A DNA stretch of 64,000 bases from Nemophila menziesii (GCA_029959085.1 JARWIR010000216.1:62001-126000), one strand, 5' to 3'. Positions 33,889 to 46,538 are shown, counted from the first letter of the stretch. The notes: generated by a model not told the origin, from the letters alone. Translations and numbers: made by a program.

Positions 33889-35375
33889 TGATGTCTCCCC
33901 ATTTGTGATGATTTAATATTAGTTGGTGACATCATTTTAGGTGTTTTAGGAAAGCTTATACTCGATTTTTAGATATATTATTGTATTTTCTTATTTCTTG
34001 TCTTGATTTGATGATTTATTATTTTTAGAGCATATTTGGTTTAATTGTTTGATAATTTTACAACTTTAAAGATATATGGTAATTAATTAGATTCCAAATC
34101 AATTCCAAGAGATAATGGAAGGAAAAGATAAGTATGGAAAGATAAAGTTGTCAAGTAAATCCGAATTTCACTAGATACGTCCATAAAAGTGATCATAACT
34201 CAAGATTGGCTGGGAATTTGGAAAAATGGTATGAGCAAAGTTGTATAGATTTCCTAGACGATTAGTTTCGATATAAAGAACGCGTCAATCAGAGCTATAT
34301 TGAAGGAGTTACGACCAAAACAAAACATCATCAGTTTATTACATTTTCTATATTTCGGGTTACGAATTTGAGTTGGGCTAGAAGTCCAATTACTTGTCTT
34401 CCACTCCTAGAAAACGTGTTAGGGCTTCCTAAACCCCCTATAAATACACCCTTTAACCTTATTTCCTTGCCTCCCACAACTAGTCCTTAAGTTTTATTTA
34501 TCATTAGAGATCATTCAAGAGAGCAAGTTGACAGTATGTATCTTTCTTTTAGTTTATTTCTTTCTAGAATGAAATAATTTTCCCATAGATTGGGTTTTGC
34601 ATATGTATAATCTATGAATTCTATTTCTTTCTATCTAAGTTTCTTTGGGAATTATATGTTTTAAATTGATTTTAGCTGCTTAACCATATACTTGTTTTAT
34701 GTGCTTTGATTTATTGTTTGTCTTAAACCTGATCAATTTAGGGCTGTGCTAATAGTAGTTAGATGGTCACCCAAAATGGGTGTCTAATTATTAAAACACC
34801 ACATAAACGTCTAGTGTGCGGTAGTGACCCATAAGGGCTTGCCTAACTAGATAGTCATTAGGGTTTAATTTAATCACGGATCATCATTAGAAGGCCAGTC
34901 TCATTTAGGAACCTAGTGGCATAGGAGCACCCTATTTAAGCCCCCTCGTGATTGTGAGGTCGCCACCCTTGTCCACCCTGACGGGGGTAGGGAGTTATTT
35001 AGAATCCTGACTACTTATCTAAGAGCTATTATCTCCCTTATAAACAGATAGAAGATTTAGAAGGATTAGTGCATACGAGCAAAACCTGAGCTATACTCTC
35101 TCATCTTATTTCTCTCATATTTAATTTATTGTCTTTACTTTTAATGTAGTTTGATCATCAATCTTTCAATCATATATATTTACTTTGTCTTTAATTATTA
35201 ATTGCTACTCTGATTATATTTAACCATATGTTTAACACTCTTAAGTCTCTAAGAAACGAATCTTCTTAACATTAAAACTTGCATACGTCTTGTAATACTT
35301 GCAGTAACGTGCTAGCTTAGGGTGTTTATTTGCACTTATTTATTCTATTATTTTATCACGCCATAGGCGACACCA
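33889..35375 (+). mobile_element. Solo LTR (family A) nested in LINE copy 4
   Basis: A 1487-bp sequence starting TGATGTCTCC and ending GACACCA. It is flanked by a perfect 5-bp direct repeat, ATAGG (33884-33888 and 35376-35380). LINE sequence runs up to both sides and joins sensibly when the LTR and one repeat are removed, matching LINE copy 3 at 24875-24915. No internal region. Confidence 0.93.
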
Positions 35376-35746
35376 ATAGGCAATTTTCCGCACTGCCAAT
35401 GATAAAACTACCGATCCCGATGGATATACTCCTCGCTCTTCTTTAAGAGATCTTTGGATCTCATTGGTGAAAAAGTTATTCAAGCGCTATATGAATTTTT
35501 CAAATCCAGTTTTTTACTTAAGCAACTTAATGCCACCATTATTTCTCTCATTCCGAAGAAGGATAATCTGATTAAGGTCGAAGATTGTATACCTATTTTT
35601 TGTTGTAACGTTATTTATAAAGCTATTAATATGATCATTGCGGACCGTTTGAAACCGATTTTTTATGGATAAATCTCAAAACGCGTTCATTTCCAGAAGA
35701 TCAATGGTCAAAAATATTCATCTTATGCCAGAGTTATTGATGGGAT

Positions 35747-35749
35747 ATG

Positions 35750-35783
<34 letters not shown>

Positions 35784-35790
35784 TAATATC
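35747..35790 (+). repeat. (AAT)n microsatellite inside LINE RT
   Basis: About 13 AAT units with one interruption, within the decayed RT frame, encoding a run of Asn. It is absent from the other LINE copies seen here. Confidence 0.85.
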
Positions 35791-36765
35791 TCTTCTAGAT
35801 TCACAATAAAAATTGATTTTTGCAATCCTTATGATTCTATATCATGAGATTTTCTTCATGAAGTGATTAAGGGTTTGAACTTCCCTAAAAGGTAAATCGA
35901 TTGAATTATGGTTTATGTTACTACTACTTATTATTGGGTGGGAATAAATGGTGAAATACATTTCTTCTTCACAGGATTTAAAGTCTTAAGTCAATGTGTT
36001 TTTCTCTCACCCTATCTCTCTATTCTAATGAATATTTTTCGAGACTTTTGAAAAGAATACAAATTAAGGTTTCAGATATCATCCCAAATGTGGGAAAGTA
36101 AAAATTACTCATCTTTCTTTTGCCAACGACTTAATACTTCTTTCTAAAGGGGGTCATGAGTCTTTGAAGATACTTATGAATAGCTTGAAGAGTTTTGGGG
36201 TTTTTTCGGGTCTTTATTTGAATGCGACAAAGTCAAATATTTATTATGTGGGTATTAATATTGAAGTGCTTGAGAATATCTGAGAAGCAACGCATTTAGA
36301 GAAAGGGTCTATGCCTTTCTGTTACTTGAGAGTATCTCTTGGTGCTTCAGTTCTGCTTTTGAGAATTTATAAGTCTCTCATTGACAAATAAGAGGGGTAT
36401 ATAAGATCTTGGAATGCAACATATCATTCATTTGCGCGAAGTTTGGATATAATTAGATCGGTTATTCAAGGGGTAATTTGCTTTTGGTTTTCTATCTTTT
36501 TGGATCTGGTTTGTGTAAGAGATCGTATTACGAGTATATGTAGAAATTTCTATTGGGATAGAAAATCCCCGCAAATTAGGTGGAGTAAAATATGTACTTC
36601 TAAGGATTTGGGAGTTTGGAACAAAGCATTATTAAGGAAAATTCTTTGGGAGATTGTTGACAAAAAAATTTCTCTTTAGATTAAATAGATTTACGAGGAA
36701 TATCTTTAAAATATTAATATTTGGGTGTGGAAGCCGTAAAAGTTGGATTCTCCTCTTTTGAAAAG

Positions 36766-37967
36766 TACTAGATATGACCCGTGCCTAAAGGAATTTATAC
36801 AATTTAAAAATGTAAAATACGCCTAGCCTATGCAATAAATAATAGTATATACATAATTTATTACTTTAGTTTAATTTAACTGTTTCAAAAAAATAGAAAA
36901 GAAAATAAATATAACTATTTATATAACTAATTACTCCCCCGTCTCTAAAAGATTGACACTTATACTAAAAATAGTGGTCTACAAAAGGTTGTCATTTTAA
37001 TATATCAAGTCACTTTTTCATTCTTTATACCACTTTTACTTTTACTCTTAATTAAAATATTATAATTTATATTCCCAATAAACATTCAAGATATCTAGAC
37101 ACTTTATGGAAGATATTTTAGTATTTAAATATGACAACCTTTTACAGACAGAGAAAGTAATTGCGATTATCGAATAACTCAATTATTGCATTTTATAAGA
37201 CTAAAAATTGAGTAATTATATATACCAACATGACTTAATTTGATTTAAAAAAACCCTACCATAACCACCTCTTGGCTCATTTCTTAATCTCCCCTTCTCG
37301 GGCAAGAACAAAGCCTTATAATTCTCATTATGTTGTAATATTATATGAGAATTATACTTATTAAACAATCCCTGTATGCTATATTTAATCTAACCTAAAA
37401 ATAAATATACCATTTCCATTACTCAAAAACTATTGTACTCTAATAAAATATACAGATAACTTGAAATGAACAATACAAAAGTACAATAATAAATCACAAC
37501 TTGCACCTTCTTATATTGAAAGTTTAATTTTTGATTTCTTTATTTTGAAAGAGCTACTTTGCAGGTATTGTCTAAATTACAAAGAAAATACGTAAAATAT
37601 TAATAAACATATCAACACTGGAGGACCGTTATCAACAACTATACTAAGAATAGTTCAAAATACCAAGGAAAAGAATGTCAGAGAAAAAAAATATAAAAAT
37701 TCAAAACCAAAAGAACCGGTGTTAAATATTCACAAAGCATGTAGCATCACTCTATTCTTGTATTGCATCAGTTTGGGAAGGATACAATCTTCAAATTTAA
37801 TTGTTTCAAACAATCTCTTGGAATGCAGCTCAAGAAATGAACAAAAGAGAATTTCTCAATGTAGCAAATAGAGATACTACATGGACTAAATTTTTAAATA
37901 ATAAAATTAGTTGTTGACTGCAGTTAGTATAACTGTAATTAGTTAGATGATAGCTAGATTTCTTTGT
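36766..37967. other. AT-rich intergenic region with a Stowaway-like MITE
   Basis: Apart from the MITE at 36934-37157 I see no gene or element in this stretch. Confidence 0.45.
36934..37157. mobile_element. Stowaway-like MITE
   Basis: A 224-bp element with inverted ends: left CTCCCCCGTCTCTAAAAGAT, right the complement of CTTTCTCTGTCTGTAAAAGG. It is flanked by TA on both sides (36932-36933, 37158-37159). The CTCCCTCCGT-type terminus with TA duplication is characteristic of Tc1/mariner-derived Stowaway MITEs. Confidence 0.82.
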
Positions 37968-39522
37968 TGATGTCTTCTCATTTGTCATGAATTAATATTA
38001 GTTAGAGACATCATTTTTAGTGTTTTAGGAAGTCTTTGAGTCGATTTTCACATGATATATTGCACTTTCCTATTTCTTTTCTTGATTTAATGAATTATTA
38101 TTTTTAAAGCATATTGGGTTTAATTATTTATTTAGTGTGAAGCTTTAAAGATATATATGGAGATTAATTAGATGCCTAAGTCAATTCAAAGAGATAAAGG
38201 AAAGAAGATATACATGGAAATTGGAGATAAAGAAACAAAAACTACAATATGGAAAGATAAAGTTGCCAAATAAATCCGAAATCCAGCACCTACGACCACA
38301 AATGGGCTTATATCTCAAAATCGGTGAGGAATTTGGAAGAATGGTCAAGAGGAAAGTTAAATATCTTTCCGAGACGATGAATTTCGACTATTGGTACGCG
38401 TCAAACGGACAAGTATTGAATCTGTTATGACCAAAACAAAAACGAGGCTGATTCTATATTTTAGGGTTACGAATTTGAGTTGGGCTAGGAGTCCATTTCT
38501 TGTCTTCCACTCCAAGAGAACGTGTTAGGGCTTCCAAGACACCTTGCACCTTGAATATTAAATACACCCTTAAACCATTGTAAACATGTCCTTGCTCAGT
38601 GCCAAGTATAGGCTTAGTCCTTGCTTGTATTTTCTCAGTTTTAAATAGTAGCTTAGTCCTTTAAATTAATATTCATCCTTAGTATCAAGCTATTCATCCA
38701 AGAAGCAAGCTGACCTATAGAGGAAGACAAGAAGCACGAAGTTGGAGAGTGACAAACTCCTCTTCTACATCTCACCTTCACTATATTTAGGGTAATTAGC
38801 TATAGATTTGTGGCTTCACCATAAATCTAAACTATTATTCAGTAAGTTATACCTTTAATTGTTGGGTTATTATTTTGTCTACATTCATTAATACTATTTG
38901 TTATTTTAATTGATTTGAGCTTGGCGTATATTGTTATTATGTGTTTTGATTTATTGTTACAACCCTAGATTTGGCCTATCTTAGGACTATTCTTAGTTAT
39001 TGACAACACCACATAATCGTCTAGTAGTGACCCTATCTAGATAGCCATAAAGGTTTAATTTTAACCACCAATCATTACTCAATGTTTCTTTACCCAAGTT
39101 CCTTGGTAGTGGAGAGGTTGCTCCTAAGCCCACCCTGACGGAGGTTAGGTAGAATTTAGAATCCCGGTTAATATATAATGCTCAATGCGTGACAGGTTAG
39201 AATAACAACTTAGTAATAGACTCATATTATTAACCCTAATTTATTTGACTTACATTTATATTTATTTATTTGCATTATTTATTTATTCGCGTCAAATAAT
39301 TATTCATCTTATTTTATATTTTATTCTAAACATCTAAATTCATCTACACTTATTTAATACAAGTAGATCTAACGGATTAAATCCCTGCGAACGAACTTAA
39401 CTTATCATTAAAACTTGCAAAGATCTGTGATACTTGCAGTGAGTTCTGTGGTTCTCAAGGGTGTGTGCTCTTTATTATTACCTTTATTTATCTATTCTTT
39501 TATCACACCTTTAGCCCCACCA
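37968..39522 (+). repeat. 5' LTR of the truncated gypsy element
   Basis: 1555 bp, bounded by TG...CA and directly followed by the primer-binding site. It identifies the parent family of the solo LTRs at 5719-7242 and 33889-35375. Confidence 0.88.
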
Positions 39523-39649
39523 AGTTATTGGCGCCGCTGCCGGGGACTTATCTTTAAGTTAAATCTATTTTGTGTTTATTTAGTGTAAAAGTTTTTATTT
39601 GTTTTCAGTTTTAAGCGTTCTTTTTGTTTTAGTCTTTTTCAGGTTTTAG

Positions 39650-40614
39650 ATGGCTAATCAACGGTTAGAGCTAGATTTTCCTGGCCAATTCCGAGTGAAA
39701 CCCTTTGGGATTCGCATCCCAACTATTCAAGTCGTTAGATTCAAGCCCGATCCTGACCTGATTAATCAATTCACGAACTATGAGAAATATAGTGGTGATA
39801 CACATCAAGATCCGGTCCGATCTGTTCAGAAATTCACGCAATTCCCTAATACCTACATTAATGAAGGTGTTACGCAAGAACAGATGTATTATTTAATGTT
39901 TCAATTTTTCTTGATCGGGAAAGCAAGCGATTGGTTAGATGATCAACGTCCCGAGCTAATAACAAATTGGGATAAGCTTCAAGCAAGATTCCTTGATCAA
40001 TTTTATCCTATAAGTATGCGAGTGAAGGAACTATTGGAGCTTATGAATTTCTTACAAGAAGCCGGAGAGAGTGTTGGCGAAGCATGGACGAGGTTTCAAA
40101 AGAAGTTTCCAAGATGACCAATACATGGATACACGCCAAAATTACAATTATCCATGTTCTATGATGGACTCAATAGAGAGTCAAGGCTAAGATTAGATGA
40201 TATGGGTCGTCGTAGTTTTATCTCTATGGATCCGAAAGAAGCAAAGAGTGGTATGTAAACAATAATCGAGACCGACATAAGTTGGTCACAAGAACAAACT
40301 CCTACCACTAATATATAAACAGAGGCGAGGTTTTCAGGCTTGCAAGATCAAATACAACAGCTCGCTATAGCAGTTAAGGAAAGCATCCAAATGCCACCTC
40401 AATAGTTATACGTGCAAGAACAAGCCTATGAAAACCGAGCTAATCATCCACCGGGCTACAATGTGCACAATGGAAGTCAAGCTCCATCACGTCCTCAAGA
40501 AGACATCACTGAGTTAAAAGAGACTATTAGTCATTTCATCAACTTCTCGAAGGAAAATATGAGCAGACTCGAGTCAAAGATCGATGCATCAATAGTGCAA
40601 AGCCTGCAACAATA
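39650..40614 (+). pseudogene. gypsy gag pseudogene
   Basis: The first 155 residues are open from ATG 39650, with the N-terminal leader and the core retrotransposon-gag domain. Nonsense codons at about 40115, 40256, 40316 and 40403 break the rest. The tail 40412-40614 is a coiled-coil-like polar region. No zinc knuckle is seen. Confidence 0.75.
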
Positions 40615-41393
40615 GAATCAAGATCTGAAACAGTATAATCAACTTTTAGAGAAGAATGTGATGCGGCTCACTACAGCCATAGAATAAATGCAAAGTCAAC
40701 TTTTGAAATTGACCCAAGATACAACTTCTAACATGAAGAAGATCCAATACGTTGACGACAAGGTTAAGACTATTAGTCTTAAAGCTCAAAAGATGAAAGA
40801 ACACGACTGGATAATCGTGTAACCAAGAAGCCAGAACCTGTAAGCCCCCAAGAAACCATGGGAAAAGAAATTGATTTTGGGGTGGGAGATAAGGTGGCAT
40901 GGAAACCTTCCTTTCCCAAACATAACTGTTCTTGGATAGGGTCATACATTATCACGCAAATCATCTCAGATGGAGTGGTCGAAATAAAATCTATCAAGGG
41001 TTGCAAGCTCAAGTTGGTAAATGTTAATCACCTCACTCACTACTGCGGAGGCTATAAAAAAGAAATAATCGAGGTAACTCGTCTAATTTTGAAACACGTT
41101 AAACAAAAGTGCCCTCTGGGAGACATCTCATACTAATTTATGTTGTTATATTTTAGTTTAGTTTAGTTGTTTTTAGTTGATATTGCGTATTTGAGAAAGG
41201 TATTAGTGTTTTTGATGTTCAGATAGCAAAGAAATCAAGTCTGGGAAAAACGATTTTTCATTGACAATAAAATTGACAATAACATGTAGTGTTGAATTTT
41301 GCGATTTCCATTCATGTAAGTATGTTTTATACACAAGTTACTATATATTTTTCATCTATGATCTACAAAAATTTTGAACATGCAGAGTGTTGA

Positions 41394-42260
41394 CTAATTG
41401 TTGAGAATGTTTAGGAGGGAAACTCGAGTTTTGATTAGACGCCTGAACAAGCATTCAATTTCTTCTTCAAGAACTTGAGTGTTGGATTCTATTTCTCCAA
41501 GCAGACATTGAATTTCTTCAACTTGAGTTTCATTTTGTTTACTGATGAGTGCTTGTAGCACCGAATCAACCATCTCGAACTCATTTAAATCATCCTGTTT
41601 CGACACTTTCTTGGAATGTTGGATCAAGCTTGATACTCTCGACCATGTGTTTTTCCTTGATTTCCCCTTGTTACCAATGACATAGGACATCAATGACTCA
41701 AACATGGACAAAGTAACTGATTCAACATTCTTTAAAGTGTGAATAGCAGCCACTGTTTCATGATTCTGCTCCGACTCTAGGGAAGCTTCGGTGTTATTGT
41801 TACTCTTCAAAGCCTTGAGCGATTTCTGAATCGTCTTTACTAATTTCTTTCTGGAAGATAAATAGACGGAGAGGTCATCCGAGTCCTTTCTTCTTCGTAG
41901 GGCTGAATGAAGATCTTGCACATTTTGCTTTATCTGTGAAAAGAGGTCTTTAGTAGTTGAACAAGCATCCAATAGCCTCAGATATCCATCCAATAATTGA
42001 TCAACACATGTTTCTTGGCAATCTTGTGAAATGGAAAGTTGAATATGTGGTAAATCAAGCAAATCATCTACACAGTCATATAAGTTTCTTAGGCCAACAA
42101 ATCTGTCGCTCATTGATGAAAATGAGGAGGTGGTAGCTTCAGATGCAGTTAATCTGCTCAAGCATTCATCAAACTGAGGAATGAGTGTAATGGATTTTGA
42201 GGGTAAACTGTTAGAACGAGCATGTTGACGGGTTTTGAATCTCAAAGGTGAGGGAGCCAT
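41394..42260 (-). CDS. DUF241 / BPS1-like protein, intact copy
   Basis: An intronless frame of 288 residues. It has the DUF241 (PF03087) family pattern: an N-terminal MAPSPLRFKTRQHARSNSLP segment, an FDECLSRL helix, LYDCVDDLLDLP, CVDQLLDGYLRLLDACSTTK, then a helical C-terminal half ending with EEEIECLFRRLIKTRVSLLN. Lengths near 280-300 residues and lack of introns are typical. Relatives of Arabidopsis BYPASS1 are in the same broad group, but the biochemical role is unknown. It is predicted all-helical and soluble, with no signal peptide or membrane segment. A TATA box lies about 90 bp upstream. The second copy at 60566-59732 is frameshifted, so this is the copy likely to be functional. Confidence 0.9.
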   Translation of the reverse strand: MAPSPLRFKTRQHARSNSLPSKSITLIPQFDECLSRLTASEATTSSFSSMSDRFVGLRNLYDCVDDLLDLPHIQLSISQDCQETCVDQLLDGYLRLLDACSTTKDLFSQIKQNVQDLHSALRRRKDSDDLSVYLSSRKKLVKTIQKSLKALKSNNNTEASLESEQNHETVAAIHTLKNVESVTLSMFESLMSYVIGNKGKSRKNTWSRVSSLIQHSKKVSKQDDLNEFEMVDSVLQALISKQNETQVEEIQCLLGEIESNTQVLEEEIECLFRRLIKTRVSLLNILNN

Positions 42261-42346
42261 TTCTAATATTGCAAAGGAAGCTCTAATATTTACTTGGATG
42301 GATGATTCAAAGGTTGAGAGTAATGTCTATCTCCTGGAATAGGCTC

Positions 42347-42358
42347 TCTTTATATATA
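42347..42358 (-). promoter_or_regulatory. TATA box of the intact DUF241 gene
   Basis: On the minus strand TATATATAAAGAG lies about 90 bp before the ATG (42260). It is conserved in copy B at about 60665-60676. Confidence 0.65.
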
Positions 42359-42360
42359 TG

Positions 42361-42998
42361 TGAAATACTGAAAAAGACAAAAGGAATCTCTATTACGTGT
42401 AACAATAAAAGGTAATGTGACTATGATCTGGATTTATCTACCAAATCGCAAATGTTTATGCACTGTTTCCTACCAACACATACAAACCTTTTTCAAATTA
42501 ATTGTTACAGCAAAATTTCAATCCAGCTATCGATACTTCAAGAAACAAGAAGAATCTGAATTATTTAGAAAATAATAGCTTCTACAAAGTCTTTGTGTGG
42601 CCATTAATTATGTAACATGCATGATTATATATGCACGTTCAGAGGCCTGACCTAAATATCAGCGATGTTTATGTAATGTGTCCCTCCCTCTGGTTTTCCA
42701 ACTCAGAACTCACATATTTTATTTTTCTTCTTGAAACCACTGATCTTTATTATTATTTCTATGTTAAATACACGTGTGATATTGATTCCATTTTCCAGAA
42801 TGCAATAAAGATTAGCATGCATGTTGTTCTTTTTATTCATTTCTTCCACCCTTTTAATAATACTTTATTTTTTTTCTGGCAAAGCTGAACCCCGTGAGGC
42901 AGACATGGCAAAAACATTCATAATGGCCCAAGACTTGCCTTGACAGATCCGGATCAGCTTCATTTTAATGCTCAAAATATATTCTTCTAATTTCCATT

Positions 42999-43034
<36 letters not shown>

Positions 43035-44229
43035 AAATACACACATTGGACACAATTGCAATCATCAAGAAGAGAACCCTTATTTACAAAAGTAGAAACA
43101 CGGATGCTTCACATATGAGATTCAAGAAGACTTAACAAGTCTGTTCTATTAGTGTACCATCCAGCCCTTGTACATGTGTTCTTCAATTTAGTTGGAATTT
43201 ATGGAGAATGATGTCTTTTGGAGATTCTTCTTTATGGTCTTTAATGTGCAAAAGTCCTATCAGATTTCAAAAATTGATCGATTGTCTTGTGTTGGAGGGT
43301 CAATAGTCCTTGAAACACCGAATCGTTTTTCGTTAGTTTCCAAGCTACGAATTTCTAGCTCACTGAAAGCAACTAAGGAATGAATATTTGATAAGATTCA
43401 TGATGCAATATACTCCTATAAATCTCATAAAAGTAAAACATAAGTTCATAAATTCGGTTCGTGGTTTCTGACTGTGATCTGCTAATGCTTCGTGTATTTG
43501 TACATGGCGACGGTGAGAAGAAGAAAGACGAAGGGAGATCATGTTAGCCGTTACTTGTCTTCGTATATTGCTGCTTCGGTAAATAACAAATGATGAAGAT
43601 GAAGATTACCGAAAATTTAAATTTCTTGTTTAATCTTCCCTATATTCGAACTTTTAAATTGTTTATTGTTATAAAATTGTGCAAGCTTCGGTGCAACAAT
43701 CCATTCTCGAGCCACCATCCGGAACCGAGTAGCAATATCCGTTCCACCAAAGCTCCTCATATTTTTCCAGCTTAGCCATCATTCTATATCCAATATGAAC
43801 TCTGCCGTGAATTAGCCACAAGCTTCTGTTTTGAACCTCGATTCAAACTACACACCACATCAGTGAATTGCAGCCCACTCCAATCTGAACTCAGCCTCAC
43901 AATATGTTAGGAGTGAAAAAAACTCGTAAAAAACTAACCTTGCCAAAACCAATCCAACCCGTTTTAAGAGATAATAACCTGTTTCATCACTCATTTTTAC
44001 ACGTTTTGACTCCCATCTCTCCGTCAATTTCGTACATGCAATAAACCTGCTACATATTACAATATATATAAGTGTTAGTTCCGTATTTCATTCTCTTAAT
44101 TCAAACCACTGAAAAAGATACCGCGCTTTTCCTTTTGCCAAAGTAAAAAATGATAACTTATGAAAGTTTGAAGTTTTATCATTGTCAACAGGAACCTCCT
44201 CAATCAAAAAAAAAAAAAAAAAAACCAAC
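42361..44229. other. Non-coding part of duplicated segment, copy A
   Basis: No confident gene. A (TA)n run lies at about 43003-43032. An ATG at 43504 opens a 25-codon basic frame (MATVRRRKTKGDHVSRYLSS...) ending near a GTAAAT that could be a donor; this looks exon-like but I find no continuation. The short frames at 42631, 43192 and 43590 are kept in copy B only because the DNA is kept. Confidence 0.4.
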
Positions 44230-45790
44230 TGAGTTTATTTTCATGTTGGGTGTTTTTTTCCGAAAAATCGTTCTCGACACATGGGGTATTCGCTGCAGAA
44301 TGCTATTCGAAGAAATTGCTAATAATACTTTTAAACTCAATCATGAACCGGAGGAAGAAGCTGAAAGACTAGGGTTTCTTAGACCATGTCTAGCTCAGTC
44401 AATGCATGTGTTTGTGTGCAAGTGGTAGGAAAGCATTGCGTATAAAGATCTTGATCTCTTTATTTCCTATGCGTGGGTGAGAGTTTAAGTTCTTTCTTGA
44501 ATTCAGCGCTCTATTTATACGCTAGAAACGCTGGGTAACTTTATTGGTGAACTCACATAAATCGACTTTCCCATTGCTAATGAAGAAGAGCTTAACTTCA
44601 TCCATTTTAGAGTCAAATTCGCTACAAGAGACCCTATGGTAACGGGGTTTTTGTTGAACAACTCAAACGCGTAGCTTGGGTTGTGTTTGTCTACGAAATA
44701 TTGGGGTTGTTTTGCTATAAATGTGGAATTTTGTGGCACAATAAGAGTTCGTGTTTGGTTGGCATGGTACGCCCGAGGTAGAATGATGATGGCACAAGGT
44801 ATTGCAATCGGAGTATAGAGACGTCAATGAAAAGTGAAGATAAAGTACTTCATGTTATTCTTAAAATGGATAGATGCGGGATATATGATGAAGTGGTTAG
44901 GTTTTTTCCATATAGAAGGTTCGAAGAAAATATACATGACGAAGGAAATGATTTGCTGTATGGTGGTCTTAGCAGGGCCAATACTATCTCTCACGTTTAT
45001 AATCATAATGTCTCGCTTTAAAAGATCAATTATTCACTCATCACTAATTCTGAAAAGAGAAATCCAAAAGTCAATGTATGATTGTAGGTCGATTGCGTGC
45101 ACCAATTTCATCTATAAGATTATTGAAAAAATTATGGCACTTAGGCTACAACCAATCATGGATGATATTATATCCCCTACCGAGATAACATTCATCAAAA
45201 GGAGAAGTATCTAAGATGATATATTAATCGCTCATGAAATCTCTTATTTTCAGAAGAACAAAATAAAATTAAGAAAATTTTATGAGACAGTTAAAATAGA
45301 TATGACTAAAACATATGATCAGGTCAATTGTATTGTCATGATGGAGATCCTCAAAAAACTCGGTTTTTGTGAAAATAGAGATCTTTGATTTATAATTATA
45401 TATCTTCAGTTTCTTTTCAAATTAATTTTAATGGTAAACATCTCAAGAAAATTCAGCCAAACTAAGAAATTAGGCAATGTGATCCGCTGTCCCCTTTTTT
45501 TTTTCTCAATGTTAACCGAGGGTCTAATTGGATTAATCAACCAAAAATTTCGGAAACGTAACATTCAAGAAATTTCTATCTCAAGGAATTATCCCAAACT
45601 CACACACCTTCTCTTTGTAGATGACGCTCTCTTTTCCGTGGAGATAAAAAAATGAAACTGAGAACTGTAAACATATCCTCGTGAAATACTGTCAAGCTTC
45701 GGACAATGATTTAATTTTACCAGATCCGCGATTCTCTTTTGTAACGGAACCCCGAAAGAAGTTTGTAAGTATCCATTTATTGAGAACCTA
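44230..45790 (+). mobile_element. Partial LINE (copy 5A) in the duplicated segment
   Basis: Decayed ORF1: a DUF4283-like stretch (FKLNHEPEEEAERLGF...PCLAQSMHVFVCKW) and GNFIGEL, then a CCHC zinc knuckle (CYKCGILWHNKSSC-like, about 44715-44757, after a frameshift). RT pieces follow directly without an endonuclease: SMYDCRSIACTNFIYKIIEKI (45075-45135), VKIDMTKTYDQVN, CDPLSPFFF and FVDDALF (45616-45640). It is cut near 45790. An internal deletion removed the endonuclease and early RT. Confidence 0.75.
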
Positions 45791-46505
45791 CCCTAGCAAG
45801 AGTTGATTTACCTAAGAAACTAAATAAATTTTTGCGATAATTTTATGTATATTTCTTACAAAATGTACAATTTAGTATCATAAAATTGAATAGTTATAGC
45901 TAAAAAACATTATATTTTACCTTCATTGAAAAAAAATCGCTTGTTATATCTATGTACTGGAAATTTTACTATTTTGCAGTGGAAAATTATCAACATAAAC
46001 GGAATTAAGATGAAAAACTTTTAAAACTAATGAAGTAGTTTAAAATAGTAGATGATTTGTAAGTTTATAAATATCTATAATAAATATTTAAATTTTAAAT
46101 TCTGTTTGGAACATACTGGGAAATTGAAATTAAATAACCTGTTATAATAAGAAAGAAAATAACCATAAGAATTTATTTTATGGAAGAGTTTTTAGTTTCT
46201 TAGACATTATAAATGTTGATGAAATAAGTGAATATTTTCTCTATATTTTTATTATCATATATTTCAAGCAAAATTGATTAAAAAATACGTCTCCACGTGA
46301 GAAATTGTTATATTTATTGACGGTTTTTGTGTAGGGACCAAGTAATTTCAGCTACAAGAAATTTTGGTACTAGTTTATCATTTCTTAGGCTCCGAGATGT
46401 CTTGTACACCAAGTTATCTTTGACTTCAAGCTTTCTCTCTCTCTCTCTCTCATTAATATTATATATATATATATATATGTGTGTGTGTATGTATATATAT
46501 ATATG

Positions 46506-46538
<33 letters not shown>

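Larger units (their letters stand above)
32990..36765 (+). mobile_element. Decayed LINE (copy 4), split by a solo LTR
   Basis: Same subfamily as copy 3. The end of the endonuclease is at 33000-33300 (FDEFADCCN, FTWDNN, SDHSPC). The linker runs to 33888. After the LTR the RT reads on: AIFRTANDKTTDPDGYTP (35380-35435), LISLIPKKDN, YKAINMIIADRLKPI, SQNAFISRRSMV, a FANDLIL form of the FADD box (36115-36140), and a YWDRK..IRWSKIC block (36545-36600). Many stops; FADD has Asn in place of one Asp. The 5' end is truncated inside the endonuclease and the 3' end is lost near 36765. Confidence 0.85.
37968..41268 (+). mobile_element. Truncated Ty3/gypsy retrotransposon (family A) with 5' LTR, gag and integrase tail
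   Basis: The 5' LTR is 37968-39522 (TGATGTCT...CCCCACCA). It is followed by the primer-binding site TGGCGCCGCTGCCGGGGA near 39530-39547, of the type found in plant Athila/Tat-like elements. A gag-like region begins at 39650 with an intact first 155 codons, including the retrotransposon-gag block W.KLQARFLDQFYPISMRVK. It continues after several stops to about 40800. At 40858-41136 an open stretch (FGVGDKVAWK, SWIGSYIITQIISDGVVEI) matches the C-terminal end of a gypsy integrase. Protease, RT, RNase H and the integrase core are missing and there is no 3' LTR. This is a deletion relic. Confidence 0.83.
41269..45662. repeat. Segmental duplication, copy A
   Basis: This interval is repeated at 59622-64000 in the same orientation with very high identity (small indels and scattered substitutions, about 18.35 kb apart). 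Homology begins exactly at AAAATTGACAATAAC. It contains the DUF241 gene, its promoter, a (TA)n microsatellite and a partial LINE. Copy B continues past the window end. Confidence 0.95.

Noticed and set aside
42631..42888. 85-codon frame conserved between the duplicate copies
   Set aside because: Conserved because the whole segment was recently duplicated; no domain or coding-like composition.
44515..44739. Minus-strand 74-codon frame in the duplicated segment (and its copy at 62871-63119)
   Set aside because: The plus strand reads as LINE ORF1 with a zinc knuckle; the minus frame is a shadow.
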